From the NCBI RefSeq assembly GCF_037969725.1, contig NZ_CP150203.1, forward strand, positions 4,294,001 to 4,358,000: 64,000 nucleotides of DNA, read 5' to 3'. The notes beneath the pieces are model-generated. The model was not told the origin of the DNA and searched no databases. It saw nothing but the letters and a program-made list of their open reading frames with translations. A program made the position numbers and the translations under genes. Of the stretch, positions 1 through 8,842 are shown piece by piece. This stretch comes from Paenibacillus sp. FSL W8-0426. GTDB taxonomy: Bacteria > Bacillota > Bacilli > Paenibacillales > Paenibacillaceae. Each line of letters opens with the position of its first letter. Within the stretch, counting starts at the first letter, position 1.

Positions 1-561
1 CATTTCCTGGAACGCAGGGTGTATCCGGGATTCGAATCGCAGTGCGACATAAGCGAGCAGCGGAATGCAGATCAATGTCAGCAAAGTAAGCTGCCAGCTC
101 ATGGTCATCATCATGATGGCCCCGAAAATGACCATCAGGAACATGTTGAGAATCTGTGCGAAACCAAATCCGATGAAGTTGCGGATCGCTTCCAGGTCTC
201 CGGTAAGGCGGGACATCAAGTCTCCCGTTTTGGCTGTGTCATAATAACGGAAGGATAAAAACTGAAGCTTTTCATAACAAGCATTGCGCAAACGGTATGC
301 CAAGTAGTTACCCAGCCTTCCGCCGAAAAACCCGTGTAAAAACTGCATTCCCGCCTTCAGGATAACGACACCTAACACCGCCAAGGCAAGTATGGGAACG
401 TCTTCAAAATTGCGCGGAACGATCACATCGTCGATCAGAATTCTCAGCAAGTTCGGATAGACAAGGCCGAGTGCGGTCGCTATGGCGAGGCATAAGATCG
501 ATAAAAACAGATACTTTCGCTTCTCCCAAAAAAAGGTTTGCAGCTGCCTGAGAACATCCAT
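1..561 (-). CDS. ABC transporter transmembrane region, 5' part only
   Basis: The gene begins at an ATG at 561 behind a strong AGGAGGAG site and runs off the left edge, so only the first 187 residues are visible. They form the start of an ABC transporter type-1 membrane domain: a hydrophobic helix at about residues 18-38, a second at about 55-70, and the conserved coupling region containing RYYDTAKTGDLMSRLTGD near residue 110. This layout fits a half-size multidrug/lipid exporter whose ATPase domain would lie outside the window. The substrate cannot be deduced. The family is clear; the subfamily is not. Confidence 0.85.
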   Translation of the reverse strand, partial: MDVLRQLQTFFWEKRKYLFLSILCLAIATALGLVYPNLLRILIDDVIVPRNFEDVPILALAVLGVVILKAGMQFLHGFFGGRLGNYLAYRLRNACYEKLQFLSFRYYDTAKTGDLMSRLTGDLEAIRNFIGFGFAQILNMFLMVIFGAIMMMTMSWQLTLLTLICIPLLAYVALRFESRIHPAFQEM

Positions 562-751
562 GTTTCTCCTCCTTTTATCTCGTTCAAATTAATATGAACA
601 TTTATGAAGTTTATCACCGTACCTCATCGGCGGCAAAGCGAATAACTGCCCATATTCAGGCGGCTTTACCCTTAATGCGTCATAAATGAAACATAAGACC
701 CGGCTTTCAAGCAAATGTTTGAATATTCTCTGGCTTTCAGGTTGTTCGTAC

Positions 752-797
752 AAAAAAAGGCTCCCTTGTTGACCTTTCGGGTCGGGAACCTTTTTTT
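752..797 (-). terminator. Rho-independent terminator after the dynamin gene
   Basis: Read on the minus strand the sequence gives GGUUCCC pairing with GGGAGCC (one G-U pair) around an inner GACC/GGUC stem, followed by a run of U. It lies 38 bases past the dynamin stop at 835. The A and T runs on both sides mean it could also act on the plus strand. Confidence 0.75.
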
Positions 798-834
798 CGA
801 TCGATATGACCGGACATATTTCATTATGAAAACG

Positions 835-2790
835 CTATTCGCTTCTCCAGCCCATAACTTGTACGGACAGGTTATGCCACTCTTCGGCAGGCACGCCGCT
901 GGTCATCGTTTCATTCAGGGCGGCTGCCGCTTCTTGCACCCGTTCCGTCAAGAGATTGGCTTGATGCCGCAGCGACGCCCGCACGCGGTCATCGTAGAAT
1001 CCGACGAGCTGCTCCTGAGCCGCCGGCAGCGCATCCGCAGCCATCTGTTTAATGACCGGTTCGATGGCCTCCTGCAATCGTCGTCTGCCATCACCTTCGA
1101 AAAATTGTTTCGGATTACGGAAATAGCTTTGGTATGATTTCCAGCCGGATGGCTCCTCCAACCGGATCTCTTTCAGCACGGGCGTTGCCCATTGCTCGTC
1201 AAACGCCTGCGACAGATCCATGCCCTCCAGCATTCGTTCCAGATCGGCGGTGCAGTCAGCGAGCTGCTTCGCGATCCAGGACTTCCCGGCCTGCTCGAGA
1301 CGCAGCGTCGTGGCGAGCAATTCCTGCTCCAATTCCACGGAAATCATGCGCAGCAGTTCGCGGCCGCAAGCAGCAAAAGCCGCCTTCAGGTTCCCGCGGT
1401 CCTCCCTTAACACGGAAGGATGGAAGGCTTCAGCCACAAACTGGCCCAATTGGAAGCCCAAACGCTGCCGGACATGAAACAACAGCTCACCCGTTTCCTG
1501 CGCAAGCTCCTCCTTCATCGTACGCCCTGCAAACGCCTCGATCCGAACTCGGGACTGCTCCATACCGGCTGACAGCTCGGCTCTGCGCCGCTGCAGCACT
1601 TCTTCGCCCTGGGCAGCGTCCTGTGCGCGCTGCTCCAAACGCTGCGCCACTCTGGACAGCTCTTCGGCAGCCCCGCCCACGGCCAGATCGGCCAATTCGC
1701 GTCCGGCAAAACGGTTGAATTCCTCTTCGAACGTGCCAAACCCGGATCGGGCAAGACGATCCGCATCGCCGTCGCTTTTGGATTCCAATGCCATCAAGCT
1801 GGACACCGGGAACAGGCGCGGAGAACGGATGCCGTTGGCGCGAAGCTGAGTGCTGACATGATCAAGTACCTGTTCCAGCTCCTCTTCCGAGGAAGCAAGG
1901 TCACTGGCATTTACGACGAAGAACATCTGATCCATGGCGGAGCTGTCCTTCACCCGTCCCAGTTGCTGCAGGAATTGCCGGTCTCCCTGCGAAAACGCGT
2001 GATTGTAATAGGTCACGAAAATGAGTGCATCCGCATTCTTCATATAATTGAAGGTCACGCCCGTATGCCGCGCATTCACGGAATCCGCTCCAGGGGTGTC
2101 CACCAGCACGATGCCTTGTTCGGTGACCGGGCAGCTGTAATGGAGGTCGATGCTGTCGACGAAACAGGATTTCCGCTCATTGGCTACAAAGCTGCGGTAC
2201 CCCTCCAGGTCGACGTGTACCTCCTGTCCCAATAGCTCCTCCGTCTCCGCCCAGCCTGCGGCGGCGGCTTGGAGGAAGCTGTAATGCGGCCGTCCCGCCG
2301 GATGCACGTCCTGCGGGGACAGCCCTTTGACCCGCTTCTGCCAATCGGCTTCCGGTTCGCCCAAGCCCAGCAGGCGGAACGAATACGCCAAATCCTCCTG
2401 GAAGGCGGCCCGGGTCTTCATCCGGACCCGGGCGGTTCCATGCTCCGCGCCATCGGCCGGAGCCATGATGCGGTTGATCGCCGCCGTCGTCGGATGCGGC
2501 GAGACAGGCAGCACAGCTTCGCCGAGCAGCGCGTTGGCGAAGGAGGATTTGCCGGCGCTGAACGCACCGAACAGCGCCAGCGTGAACGTGCCGCCCGCGA
2601 GCGAAGCCGCGCGTGCACGCAAGTCCCGTACCGCCGACCCCATGGCGGGGTACGGCTCCACCAGCGCTGCGGCGGCCTCCAGCCGCGCCGCCGCAGCGTC
2701 CAGGCGCCGGCGGCGTTCAGCGCCAGCCGCCGGGTGCCCCGTGCGCCGCCGCTGCGCGCGGCGGCGCTTCCGTCCGTGGCTGCGCAGCCA
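835..2790 (-). CDS. dynA: Dynamin-like GTPase, second (C-terminal) head, separated by a frameshift
   Basis: This frame encodes a complete dynamin-like GTPase head: P-loop GAFSAGKSS, G3 motif LVDTPGADS and a G4-like region with VNASD, followed by a long helical stalk to the C-terminus. The frame stays open upstream to 3045, but codons above about 2790 read as an Arg-rich shadow of the preceding frame, so they are not counted here. Fusing it to the 2717-4507 frame by one base would give a two-headed protein of about 1,220 residues, close to B. subtilis DynA (about 1,190), which acts in membrane fusion and stress tolerance. There is no convincing start site of its own; the first ATG in frame (2643) lies only about 25 codons before the P-loop. 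Confidence 0.75.
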   Translation of the reverse strand, partial: WLRSHGRKRRRAQRRRTGHPAAGAERRRRLDAAAARLEAAAALVEPYPAMGSAVRDLRARAASLAGGTFTLALFGAFSAGKSSFANALLGEAVLPVSPHPTTAAINRIMAPADGAEHGTARVRMKTRAAFQEDLAYSFRLLGLGEPEADWQKRVKGLSPQDVHPAGRPHYSFLQAAAAGWAETEELLGQEVHVDLEGYRSFVANERKSCFVDSIDLHYSCPVTEQGIVLVDTPGADSVNARHTGVTFNYMKNADALIFVTYYNHAFSQGDRQFLQQLGRVKDSSAMDQMFFVVNASDLASSEEELEQVLDHVSTQLRANGIRSPRLFPVSSLMALESKSDGDADRLARSGFGTFEEEFNRFAGRELADLAVGGAAEELSRVAQRLEQRAQDAAQGEEVLQRRRAELSAGMEQSRVRIEAFAGRTMKEELAQETGELLFHVRQRLGFQLGQFVAEAFHPSVLREDRGNLKAAFAACGRELLRMISVELEQELLATTLRLEQAGKSWIAKQLADCTADLERMLEGMDLSQAFDEQWATPVLKEIRLEEPSGWKSYQSYFRNPKQFFEGDGRRRLQEAIEPVIKQMAADALPAAQEQLVGFYDDRVRASLRHQANLLTERVQEAAAALNETMTSGVPAEEWHNLSVQVMGWRSE

Positions 2791-4507
2791 CGGACGCGGC
2801 CGTGCCCGCCTGCGGGCCGGGGGCTTCGCCCGGCCCCGGCGCAGGCACGTGCGGGCCCTGCACCTCCGGCAATACGCCGGAGGGCAGCGGGCCCGCCGAA
2901 GGCAGCAGGCTGCGCAGCCCTGCCTCCGCCTCGGCGGCGCGCTCCAGCGCCACGAGGCGCGCCGCCGAGGCGGATTGCGCCAGCAGCGCTGCGCGGCTGG
3001 CGTCCAGCGCCTGGAGCGCGGCTTCGCCTTGCGCGCCCAGCGCATCCAGCAGGCGGTCGGCCAGCATCATGGCCGACCGGCGATAGCGGGCCTCGATCTC
3101 GCCCCGCAGCTCTTTGCTGAATTGCAGCACATACTCAGGGGACACTTCGGCCCCTTCCTTGCGAACCTGATCCAGCATCGCTTCATCCAAAACGGGAAGC
3201 TCCTGATTCAGCCACTCTTCCCATTTTGCATCCCATAACCCGTGCTTTTCGCCCAATTGCCGCAGCATCGTGCGAATGTGCACTTCGACCTGGCCGCCAG
3301 CCTGATCCCGGAGCATGCGCAGCAGTTCCGTGGACCGCCGTTCTTTCTCCTGTTCCGTTTTGTTCCCCGCGAACAAAAATCCAACGCGGAAACCCGGTTT
3401 ACGGCTTTCCAGAAATGCACCTGCCGCTGTTCGAATATCCGCAGGCGTCAGATTGGCATTCGACAAGAGCGATTCCAGTTCTCCGCGAAATGTTTCGCGT
3501 TCGCTTGAAGGCTTGGTACGCAGCTCTTTTTCTTCGCGGCTCAGCTCAGCCAGTTGGCGTTCCAGGCGCTCCACGCCTTCACGGCCTCCAATTTGCTCAA
3601 GCAGCCCAGACTTCTCTTCTTCCTGCTCTTCCTCTCGTCTGAGCAAATGCTGCTCGGTAACATGGCTTGCCGAACTGGCCAAGCTGTGACGGATAAGCGG
3701 TTCCTTCTGTTCGAGCAGATGGCGAATGATGATCGGAATGAGCTGCCACTGATTATAGAGATGTTCCTTATCCCTCAAGGATGTGAACAGCAGCCCGTCA
3801 TACTTCACTTCCCATGCTTCAAATATGGCTTCTACGCCGCGTACATACTCATCAAAGGCCAGTTCACGGTCTCTGTGCTTATCAATTTGATTCACGATGA
3901 GAAACAAAGGTTTACCCCAATCCGACAGGCTTTTGGCAAATGACAAATTGCTTTCGGACTGTACGTGATTGTAATCCATAACATAAAAGACCACATCGGC
4001 AAGATGAAGCGCCGAATGGGTTGCCAAACTATGCCCTTTATCCGTCGAATCGACCCCAGGCGTATCGAGCAGCACGCCGTCATCGCCCAGCATCGGGATA
4101 TCGTCCCAGACTTCAATGGCGCGGTAAGCTCCGCCGTTTTTGCAATACTCCTGTAATTGCTCGGGAAATACTTCAAGCGGAGCATGTGAATTCCCATGCA
4201 TGTCAGCGCTTTCGTTATCGGCAGTATAGATCAGTGCGCGCGGTTCCCCGTTTCGGATCGATACCACGTTTGCGCTTGTCGGTACGGGGCTGGAGGGCAA
4301 CACGCGCTTCCCGCACAAACTATTGATCAAACTCGATTTCCCTGCCGAAAAATGGCCGCAAAACGCAATCGTCAATTGCGTTGTCTCTGCCTTGCCGATC
4401 AGATCCGTTATTGCTTGTACAGCTGTCTGGTCCCCTGTCTGTTCCAGCGCTGCCCGCAGCGGAAGCAGAGGTTTGGCCAAGTCGGGCGCGTTAACTGTTC
4501 TGGTCAT
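2717..4507 (-). CDS. dynA: Dynamin-like GTPase, first (N-terminal) head
   Basis: The start at 4507 has the site GAGAGGAAGG seven bases upstream. The protein shows a dynamin-type P-loop, GHFSAGKSS near residue 52, G3 motif LLDTPGVDST near 148, a G4-like NQIDK near 208, and then long coiled-coil-rich helices. Bacterial dynamins are membrane-remodelling GTPases working at the inner face of the cell membrane. The frame stops at 2717 after an Ala/Pro-rich tail of low complexity, in the region where the second head's frame begins. The natural product was probably a single two-headed protein; as the sequence stands it is two pieces. A +1 shift between about 2720 and 2800 restores continuity. Confidence 0.8.
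   Translation of the reverse strand: MTRTVNAPDLAKPLLPLRAALEQTGDQTAVQAITDLIGKAETTQLTIAFCGHFSAGKSSLINSLCGKRVLPSSPVPTSANVVSIRNGEPRALIYTADNESADMHGNSHAPLEVFPEQLQEYCKNGGAYRAIEVWDDIPMLGDDGVLLDTPGVDSTDKGHSLATHSALHLADVVFYVMDYNHVQSESNLSFAKSLSDWGKPLFLIVNQIDKHRDRELAFDEYVRGVEAIFEAWEVKYDGLLFTSLRDKEHLYNQWQLIPIIIRHLLEQKEPLIRHSLASSASHVTEQHLLRREEEQEEEKSGLLEQIGGREGVERLERQLAELSREEKELRTKPSSERETFRGELESLLSNANLTPADIRTAAGAFLESRKPGFRVGFLFAGNKTEQEKERRSTELLRMLRDQAGGQVEVHIRTMLRQLGEKHGLWDAKWEEWLNQELPVLDEAMLDQVRKEGAEVSPEYVLQFSKELRGEIEARYRRSAMMLADRLLDALGAQGEAALQALDASRAALLAQSASAARLVALERAAEAEAGLRSLLPSAGPLPSGVLPEVQGPHVPAPGPGEAPGPQAGTAASVAAQPRTEAPPRAAAAHGAPGGWR
2771..2796. repeat. Perfect 13-bp-arm palindrome at the dynamin frame junction
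   Basis: CGTCCGTGGCTGC is followed directly by its reverse complement. It sits in the very GC-rich zone where the two dynamin frames have to join. It could provoke a sequencing or assembly error, or act as a structure in the mRNA. Confidence 0.8.
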
Positions 4508-4574
4508 GGTTGGCCTTCCTCTCTCTCTGTAAACTTGGAAAATATCGATGTATCACTTGACCTGCATAAACGTT

Positions 4575-4603
4575 ATTGTAACATTACCTTGCCATAATTT
4601 GAA
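4575..4603 (-). promoter_or_regulatory. Probable sigma-A promoter of the dynamin gene
   Basis: On the minus strand: TTCAAA, a 17-base spacer and TACAAT, about 70 bases before the dynamin start. The 4508-4862 gap otherwise holds only the terminator at 4673-4705. Confidence 0.5.
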
Positions 4604-4672
4604 TTGGCTTCCTTCACCCATACGTCACATTCTCGGTCTGCCGCCCACAAGAAAACGCATACAACATGACTG

Positions 4673-4705
4673 CAAAAAAATAAAACCGATCTTGTCGGTT
4701 TTATC
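4673..4705 (-). terminator. Terminator of the nth operon
   Basis: A perfect 10-bp stem ATAAAACCGA/TCGGTTTTAT with a 5-base loop, followed on the minus strand by seven U. It lies downstream of the 4863-5138 gene. Confidence 0.85.
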
Positions 4706-4862
4706 GTCTGCCGCCGCTGAATCTCCTGTCGACGATCCCGCTTGGTTGCTTCTATGTATCCCCAATGAACGGGGAGTATGTTGCATGCAATGCGTGTGAC
4801 CGTCCCGACGTGCGAACATATCCCAGAAACATTGATGCAACATTTCAATATGCGTTCCTGAA

Positions 4863-5138
4863 TTAGGAAACGGCGTTCTCCAGCGAAGGCAGCAAAATTT
4901 CGAAAACTTGGCCATGCTGCAAAATCGTGATGCCTCTCACTTTGTCTTTCATGACAACAACCTCTGGCTTAACGGACATGCGCTCCAAATAATGTTCTGG
5001 CACATCGCCGGAGTGGCTTACTGTGATGCCTTCTACTTCTTTTTCTTCATTCTCGGCCATATCCTGGTCTACGATTTGCTCGAAAATGTCCGAGAAAGCT
5101 TCAAAATTGTCTGTGTACACGGAAATGCATTTCATCAT
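4863..5138 (-). CDS. Small acidic protein of unknown function
   Basis: A 91-residue soluble protein with no signal peptide or membrane segment. It starts at an ATG-ATG pair behind GAGGATGAG, 17 bases after the nth stop, and is followed by a good terminator, so it is the last gene of an nth operon. The sequence is rich in Glu, Asp and Val with alternating hydrophobic residues (VVVMKDKVRGITIL) suggesting a small alpha/beta fold. I do not recognise a catalytic motif and assign no function. Its Shine-Dalgarno site, operon position and normal codon use support a real gene. Confidence 0.75.
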   Translation of the reverse strand: MMKCISVYTDNFEAFSDIFEQIVDQDMAENEEKEVEGITVSHSGDVPEHYLERMSVKPEVVVMKDKVRGITILQHGQVFEILLPSLENAVS

Positions 5139-5155
5139 TACTCATCCTCTTCTGA

Positions 5156-5854
5156 TTAAGAATTTAATTTTTGCCTTGAGGTGGTGCCACGTACCTTATC
5201 TTTCCTGATTTTGGGCGTTTTCATACGCTTTTTCCCTTCCCTGCACACGTCCAGCAATGGACAAACTTCGCATTGGGGGTTCTGCGCCTTGCAATGATAA
5301 CGTCCGAAAAAAATGAATCGGTGATGAGTGATGGTCCACTCATCCCGAGGTACCCGCTTCATCAGTTTTTTCTCGACTTCAAGGACGGAATCGTCCCAGC
5401 CAGCCAAACCCAGACGCTTGGATACACGTTCAACGTGGGTATCCACCGCAATTGCCGGCACGCCAAAAGCGTTAGAAACAACGACATTCGCCGTTTTGCG
5501 TCCAACTCCCGGCAGCGTCACGAGCTGATCGTGTTCCTGCGGCACATCGCCATCGTACTGATCGATCAGAATCCGGCACATGTTCTGAATATGCTTGGCC
5601 TTGTTCCGATATAAGCCGATCCGCCGAATATCCTGCTCAAGCTCTTCCAAAGGCACAGCCAAATAATCGGCAGGGCTTTTGTACTTTTGGAACAGGTCTG
5701 CGGTGACTTTGTTTACCGTTTCGTCGGTACACTGGGCAGACAACAAGACAGCTACGGTCAATTCGAACGCATTCTCATGGTTCAATTCACAGTGCGCATC
5801 CGGAAACATGGCTGCCATCGTATCAAGGATATGTCTTACCGTTGCTGCATTCAT
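5156..5854 (-). CDS. nth: Endonuclease III
   Basis: DNA glycosylase/AP lyase of base-excision repair that removes oxidised pyrimidines. The helix-hairpin-helix LPGVGRKTANVVVSNAFG carries the catalytic Lys, and VDTHVERVSKRLGL carries the catalytic Asp. The C-terminus has the [4Fe-4S] pattern C-x6-C-x2-C-x5-C (CKAQNPQCEVCPLLDVC). At 232 residues it is slightly longer than E. coli Nth (211) because of a basic tail after the cluster. The start at 5854 follows GGGAGGT. It leads a two-gene operon with the small 91-residue protein. In B. subtilis nth follows dnaD; here dnaD is 27 kb away. Confidence 0.97.
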   Translation of the reverse strand: MNAATVRHILDTMAAMFPDAHCELNHENAFELTVAVLLSAQCTDETVNKVTADLFQKYKSPADYLAVPLEELEQDIRRIGLYRNKAKHIQNMCRILIDQYDGDVPQEHDQLVTLPGVGRKTANVVVSNAFGVPAIAVDTHVERVSKRLGLAGWDDSVLEVEKKLMKRVPRDEWTITHHRFIFFGRYHCKAQNPQCEVCPLLDVCREGKKRMKTPKIRKDKVRGTTSRQKLNS

Positions 5855-5948
5855 GAAGAGCTACCTCCCGCAAAATCACCACACAATATGGGCTTATTAA
5901 TCAAATGCCCGATTCGAGTCAGGGCGGTGTGGACGCCGGTTCGCTTGC

Positions 5949-5990
5949 AAAAAAAACGTCCTGATGCGGGAAAGATCCCGCATCAAGACG
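5949..5990 (-). terminator. Terminator of the S-layer-homology gene
   Basis: GATGCGGGA pairs perfectly with TCCCGCATC around a 4-base loop, with a further CGTC/GACG pair outside a 2x2 mismatch, then a run of eight U on the minus strand. It lies 31 bases past the stop at 6021. Confidence 0.9.
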
Positions 5991-6020
5991 GTCATTCTTT
6001 TGATCCTCGAAAATAATTGA

Positions 6021-8762
6021 TTACTGTTTTTGGATCTCCAGGACCACGTTGCCCAAAAGATACAATACAATATTATCATTATCTTTGAGAGATTGCACGC
6101 TTAAAGTCGTGTCACCCTGATGAACATATGTGCCCGATGACAGTGCGAAACGGTAATTGGTGTCGGAAGTGGACTCCCGTTTTACCAAAATTTGATTGCC
6201 CACGGCATCATACGACCAGAACTGCCTGTTTGCTACGGTCATTACACGAAAACGCGTGGAATTGTCCGTATCTTTCGTCACTTCCACGCGATCTCCTGCC
6301 GTCAGGCTTCCAATCGTCGTCAGCGTCGAACCGGATTTCAGCACTTTGATCGTTCCGCTCACAGGCACGGTTTCGGTTTGTCCATTGAACAACTTCAATG
6401 TAACAGAACTTGCATCCACCGCCGTCACTTGGCCCAGTGTACGCTTAACGACCTGAACCGCTTTTGCCGTCGTTCCTTCAAATGTAACATTAATCAGATT
6501 GCCTGCGGCCAATTGAGCCGCAGTGATCGATTGACCATTCTCTCCGGTGAGCACAGCTTGGTCCACATAGAAGTGGCTGGTCAACAAATCGGATTTTACT
6601 AGAATGCGGCCATTGGTTTCAATGGACAATATTTCGAATTGAGCTGTTGTATTCAGCGCAATCTTCTGCACGGCATCTTGAGCTCCGTTCAGCGTGATCG
6701 TAACGGAATCGCCTACCTTCAGATCGCTTAGTCCGGCACCCGCTTTGTTATAAATTTCGATCGTTGGCACCGAGTAATACGCCACCGTCACCGTTTGGTT
6801 ATTGGACAGCAGACTGATCTTTTTGTTCGCCGTGTCAATATTGCTCAGCGTACCCTCGTATTTATAAATGACTTTCACTGACAGTGCGCGAGTACCCACA
6901 TATGTCAGGTCTATTTTGCGGCCTTCATTCAGAAGGGTCTCCAGCCCGGCAAGCGTTGGTTTTGCTGCATTATAGTCCAGCTTCGTTTTTTCGTCCAGCG
7001 TGAACACGTACGGTCTTTTGTTGCTGTCCAGCACGGTCAGCACTTTCGTTTTGCTGTTGTACGATACGACTGAAGCGCCGTTCATCGGCTCCATCTGACG
7101 ACTCACGACCTGAATGCGTGTCACGCGGTCATCGGAGTTCAACGTCAATTCGACTTGATCCCCATTGTCTGCATCGGTAATCAGATCGCTGAGCGTTGCT
7201 TTTTCGATGCCGCTAATGATCACTTCAGGCTGGTCAACCAGCAATTTGGCTTCAAGAGAACCACCCTCCCGCTTAAACGTCAGCGTGGATTGATTGCCAC
7301 CGATCTCTACCAGCGTAGCGCGTACGTTTTGTTCTACGCCTTGCGACAGTTCAACCGTTTGCAGCACGCTATCCTTCACCGTGTACTTGATGGCACTGCC
7401 TGCAGTAAGCTCGGCAACAGGCAAAATACGGTCACGATAACGAATGATGAGGTTGTCATTGTACGTGTACTGCTCCGACTGGCCGGCAGCATTCGTGATT
7501 TTGATCGTTTTGCCCGAAGGATTGACCTCGGTTACCGTACCGCTGTCGCTTTTGTTCACGATGCCCGATTTCACCCGAATAACAACGGTTTTTTTGTCAG
7601 CAGAGAACGTTTCGCGCTGAATTTCAACCGTACTGTCCGCGGTAATGTCGGAAACCTTGATTGCATTCCCGTTCTGGTCGATGAATGCCGTAGACTCATC
7701 ATACGCATATGTCTCGTAGTTTTCACCGACAAAGATGCCGACTTTGTTGCCGGACAAAGCGCGCGCGAAAGTGCCTTCCACGCTCTCTACTTGAGGGGTA
7801 GCGTCCAGCAATTCGACATAGGAAGCAGCACCATTCGATCCTCCGACAATCAGCACTTTGGTGTACAATTGCACATTGGGTCCGGCCGCGCGTACTTCAC
7901 TGTCTTTGGTGAAATACGGAGTACTGGAGTTCACCGTGAAATTCATCGTTTTTCCATTGGCAACCAGCGTGATTTGATTTTCTTTCAAACCTGTGACATA
8001 TCCGGTGTACGTGTTGGGGTAGGCCGTGTCCGTCAACCCTTCGCCGCGGCTGAAAAACGTTGCCAGCTGCGCACGCGTAACGGTCCCCGTCGGATTGAAT
8101 TTGTTTCCGTCTACACCTTTGGCCAGATCAAGACTGACAGCAAGGTTTACATAACCTTTGGCACTGTCCGAAATGCTGTCATTGTCAGCAAATCCTGTGG
8201 ACTGGGCATTTTGCGCTTTCGCTTCGTCATTTTTGCCCAAAGCGCGGATCAGCAGCTTTGCCGTCCATTCCCGGGATGCCGGTTTTTGGCCCCAGGTTGT
8301 ATTCGCTACATCAGCAGCCGTTTCTTCGGTTTGATTAATAAGCCCCAGTTGAAGCGCCAATGCGACATACGGCTTGAAATAGTTGCTCACTTCCATGTTT
8401 GTCGGTAATGCTGCAGTCGTGCCGTCATTCAACTGGTTTTCTTTATTCATGAAACGGATGGCCATTGTTACGGCTTCTTGCTGCGTTACGGCGTCTCCCG
8501 GACGGAACAGACCGTTATTTCCGAGAAGGATCCCTTGGGATGCCAGCTTGTATACATGTTTTTCAGCCCAGTACCCTGCTTTAATATCGCTAAACAGGCC
8601 TGTTTGTGCGGCCGAAGTGGTGGTTGCCGCTGGCTGTCCTTGTCCCGTTTCGGTCGATTCGGCAGCCAGTGCGGCACCTCCTCCGCTCAGGGCCATCATG
8701 CCTGCAAGCATGGCGGACATTACTTTTTTCGAGTGTGATGGATTGTTATATTTAAAAGTCAC
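6021..8762 (-). CDS. S-layer-homology protein with a long array of beta repeats
   Basis: A 913-residue secreted protein. The start is a GTG at 8762 behind GAGAGGGG. Residues 1-34 form a signal peptide (basic start, hydrophobic core, ending ALAA). Three S-layer-homology modules follow at about 50-100, 120-180 and 190-240 (for example FSDIKAGYWAEKHVYKLASQ), which in this family bind pyruvylated secondary cell-wall polymers. The rest, about 250-913, is built from roughly nine degenerate 65-75-residue beta modules with a recurring plan G-x-V...I.L...Y.V...L..L..GD.V.....V..I. No enzyme motif is visible, so a structural or adhesive wall role is likely. A terminator follows directly. It lies next to cell-wall amidases. 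Confidence 0.9.
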   Translation of the reverse strand: MTFKYNNPSHSKKVMSAMLAGMMALSGGGAALAAESTETGQGQPAATTTSAAQTGLFSDIKAGYWAEKHVYKLASQGILLGNNGLFRPGDAVTQQEAVTMAIRFMNKENQLNDGTTAALPTNMEVSNYFKPYVALALQLGLINQTEETAADVANTTWGQKPASREWTAKLLIRALGKNDEAKAQNAQSTGFADNDSISDSAKGYVNLAVSLDLAKGVDGNKFNPTGTVTRAQLATFFSRGEGLTDTAYPNTYTGYVTGLKENQITLVANGKTMNFTVNSSTPYFTKDSEVRAAGPNVQLYTKVLIVGGSNGAASYVELLDATPQVESVEGTFARALSGNKVGIFVGENYETYAYDESTAFIDQNGNAIKVSDITADSTVEIQRETFSADKKTVVIRVKSGIVNKSDSGTVTEVNPSGKTIKITNAAGQSEQYTYNDNLIIRYRDRILPVAELTAGSAIKYTVKDSVLQTVELSQGVEQNVRATLVEIGGNQSTLTFKREGGSLEAKLLVDQPEVIISGIEKATLSDLITDADNGDQVELTLNSDDRVTRIQVVSRQMEPMNGASVVSYNSKTKVLTVLDSNKRPYVFTLDEKTKLDYNAAKPTLAGLETLLNEGRKIDLTYVGTRALSVKVIYKYEGTLSNIDTANKKISLLSNNQTVTVAYYSVPTIEIYNKAGAGLSDLKVGDSVTITLNGAQDAVQKIALNTTAQFEILSIETNGRILVKSDLLTSHFYVDQAVLTGENGQSITAAQLAAGNLINVTFEGTTAKAVQVVKRTLGQVTAVDASSVTLKLFNGQTETVPVSGTIKVLKSGSTLTTIGSLTAGDRVEVTKDTDNSTRFRVMTVANRQFWSYDAVGNQILVKRESTSDTNYRFALSSGTYVHQGDTTLSVQSLKDNDNIVLYLLGNVVLEIQKQ

Positions 8763-8842
8763 CTATGATTCCCCTCTCTCATGTAAACGGTCGTTCCCCG
8801 TAGACTCACGATTGACAGCGTGCCATCCTTTTCGTAACCGAA

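Noticed and set aside
2791..3045. First 85 codons of the second dynamin frame
   Set aside because: They read as Arg-rich nonsense and coincide with the sensible Ala/Leu-rich reading of the first head's frame.
2269..3238. Plus-strand frames of about 280-300 residues in the GC-rich dynamin region
   Set aside because: Extreme Arg/Pro/Ala content from GC-rich complement; the opposite strand carries real GTPase motifs.
4573..4915. 91- and 96-residue minus-strand frames between the dynamin gene and the small unknown gene
   Set aside because: They cross a clear terminator hairpin and a promoter and lack ribosome sites.
7155..8408. 417-residue plus-strand frame opposite the S-layer gene
   Set aside because: Shadow of a long conserved gene; no start site and no recognisable domain.
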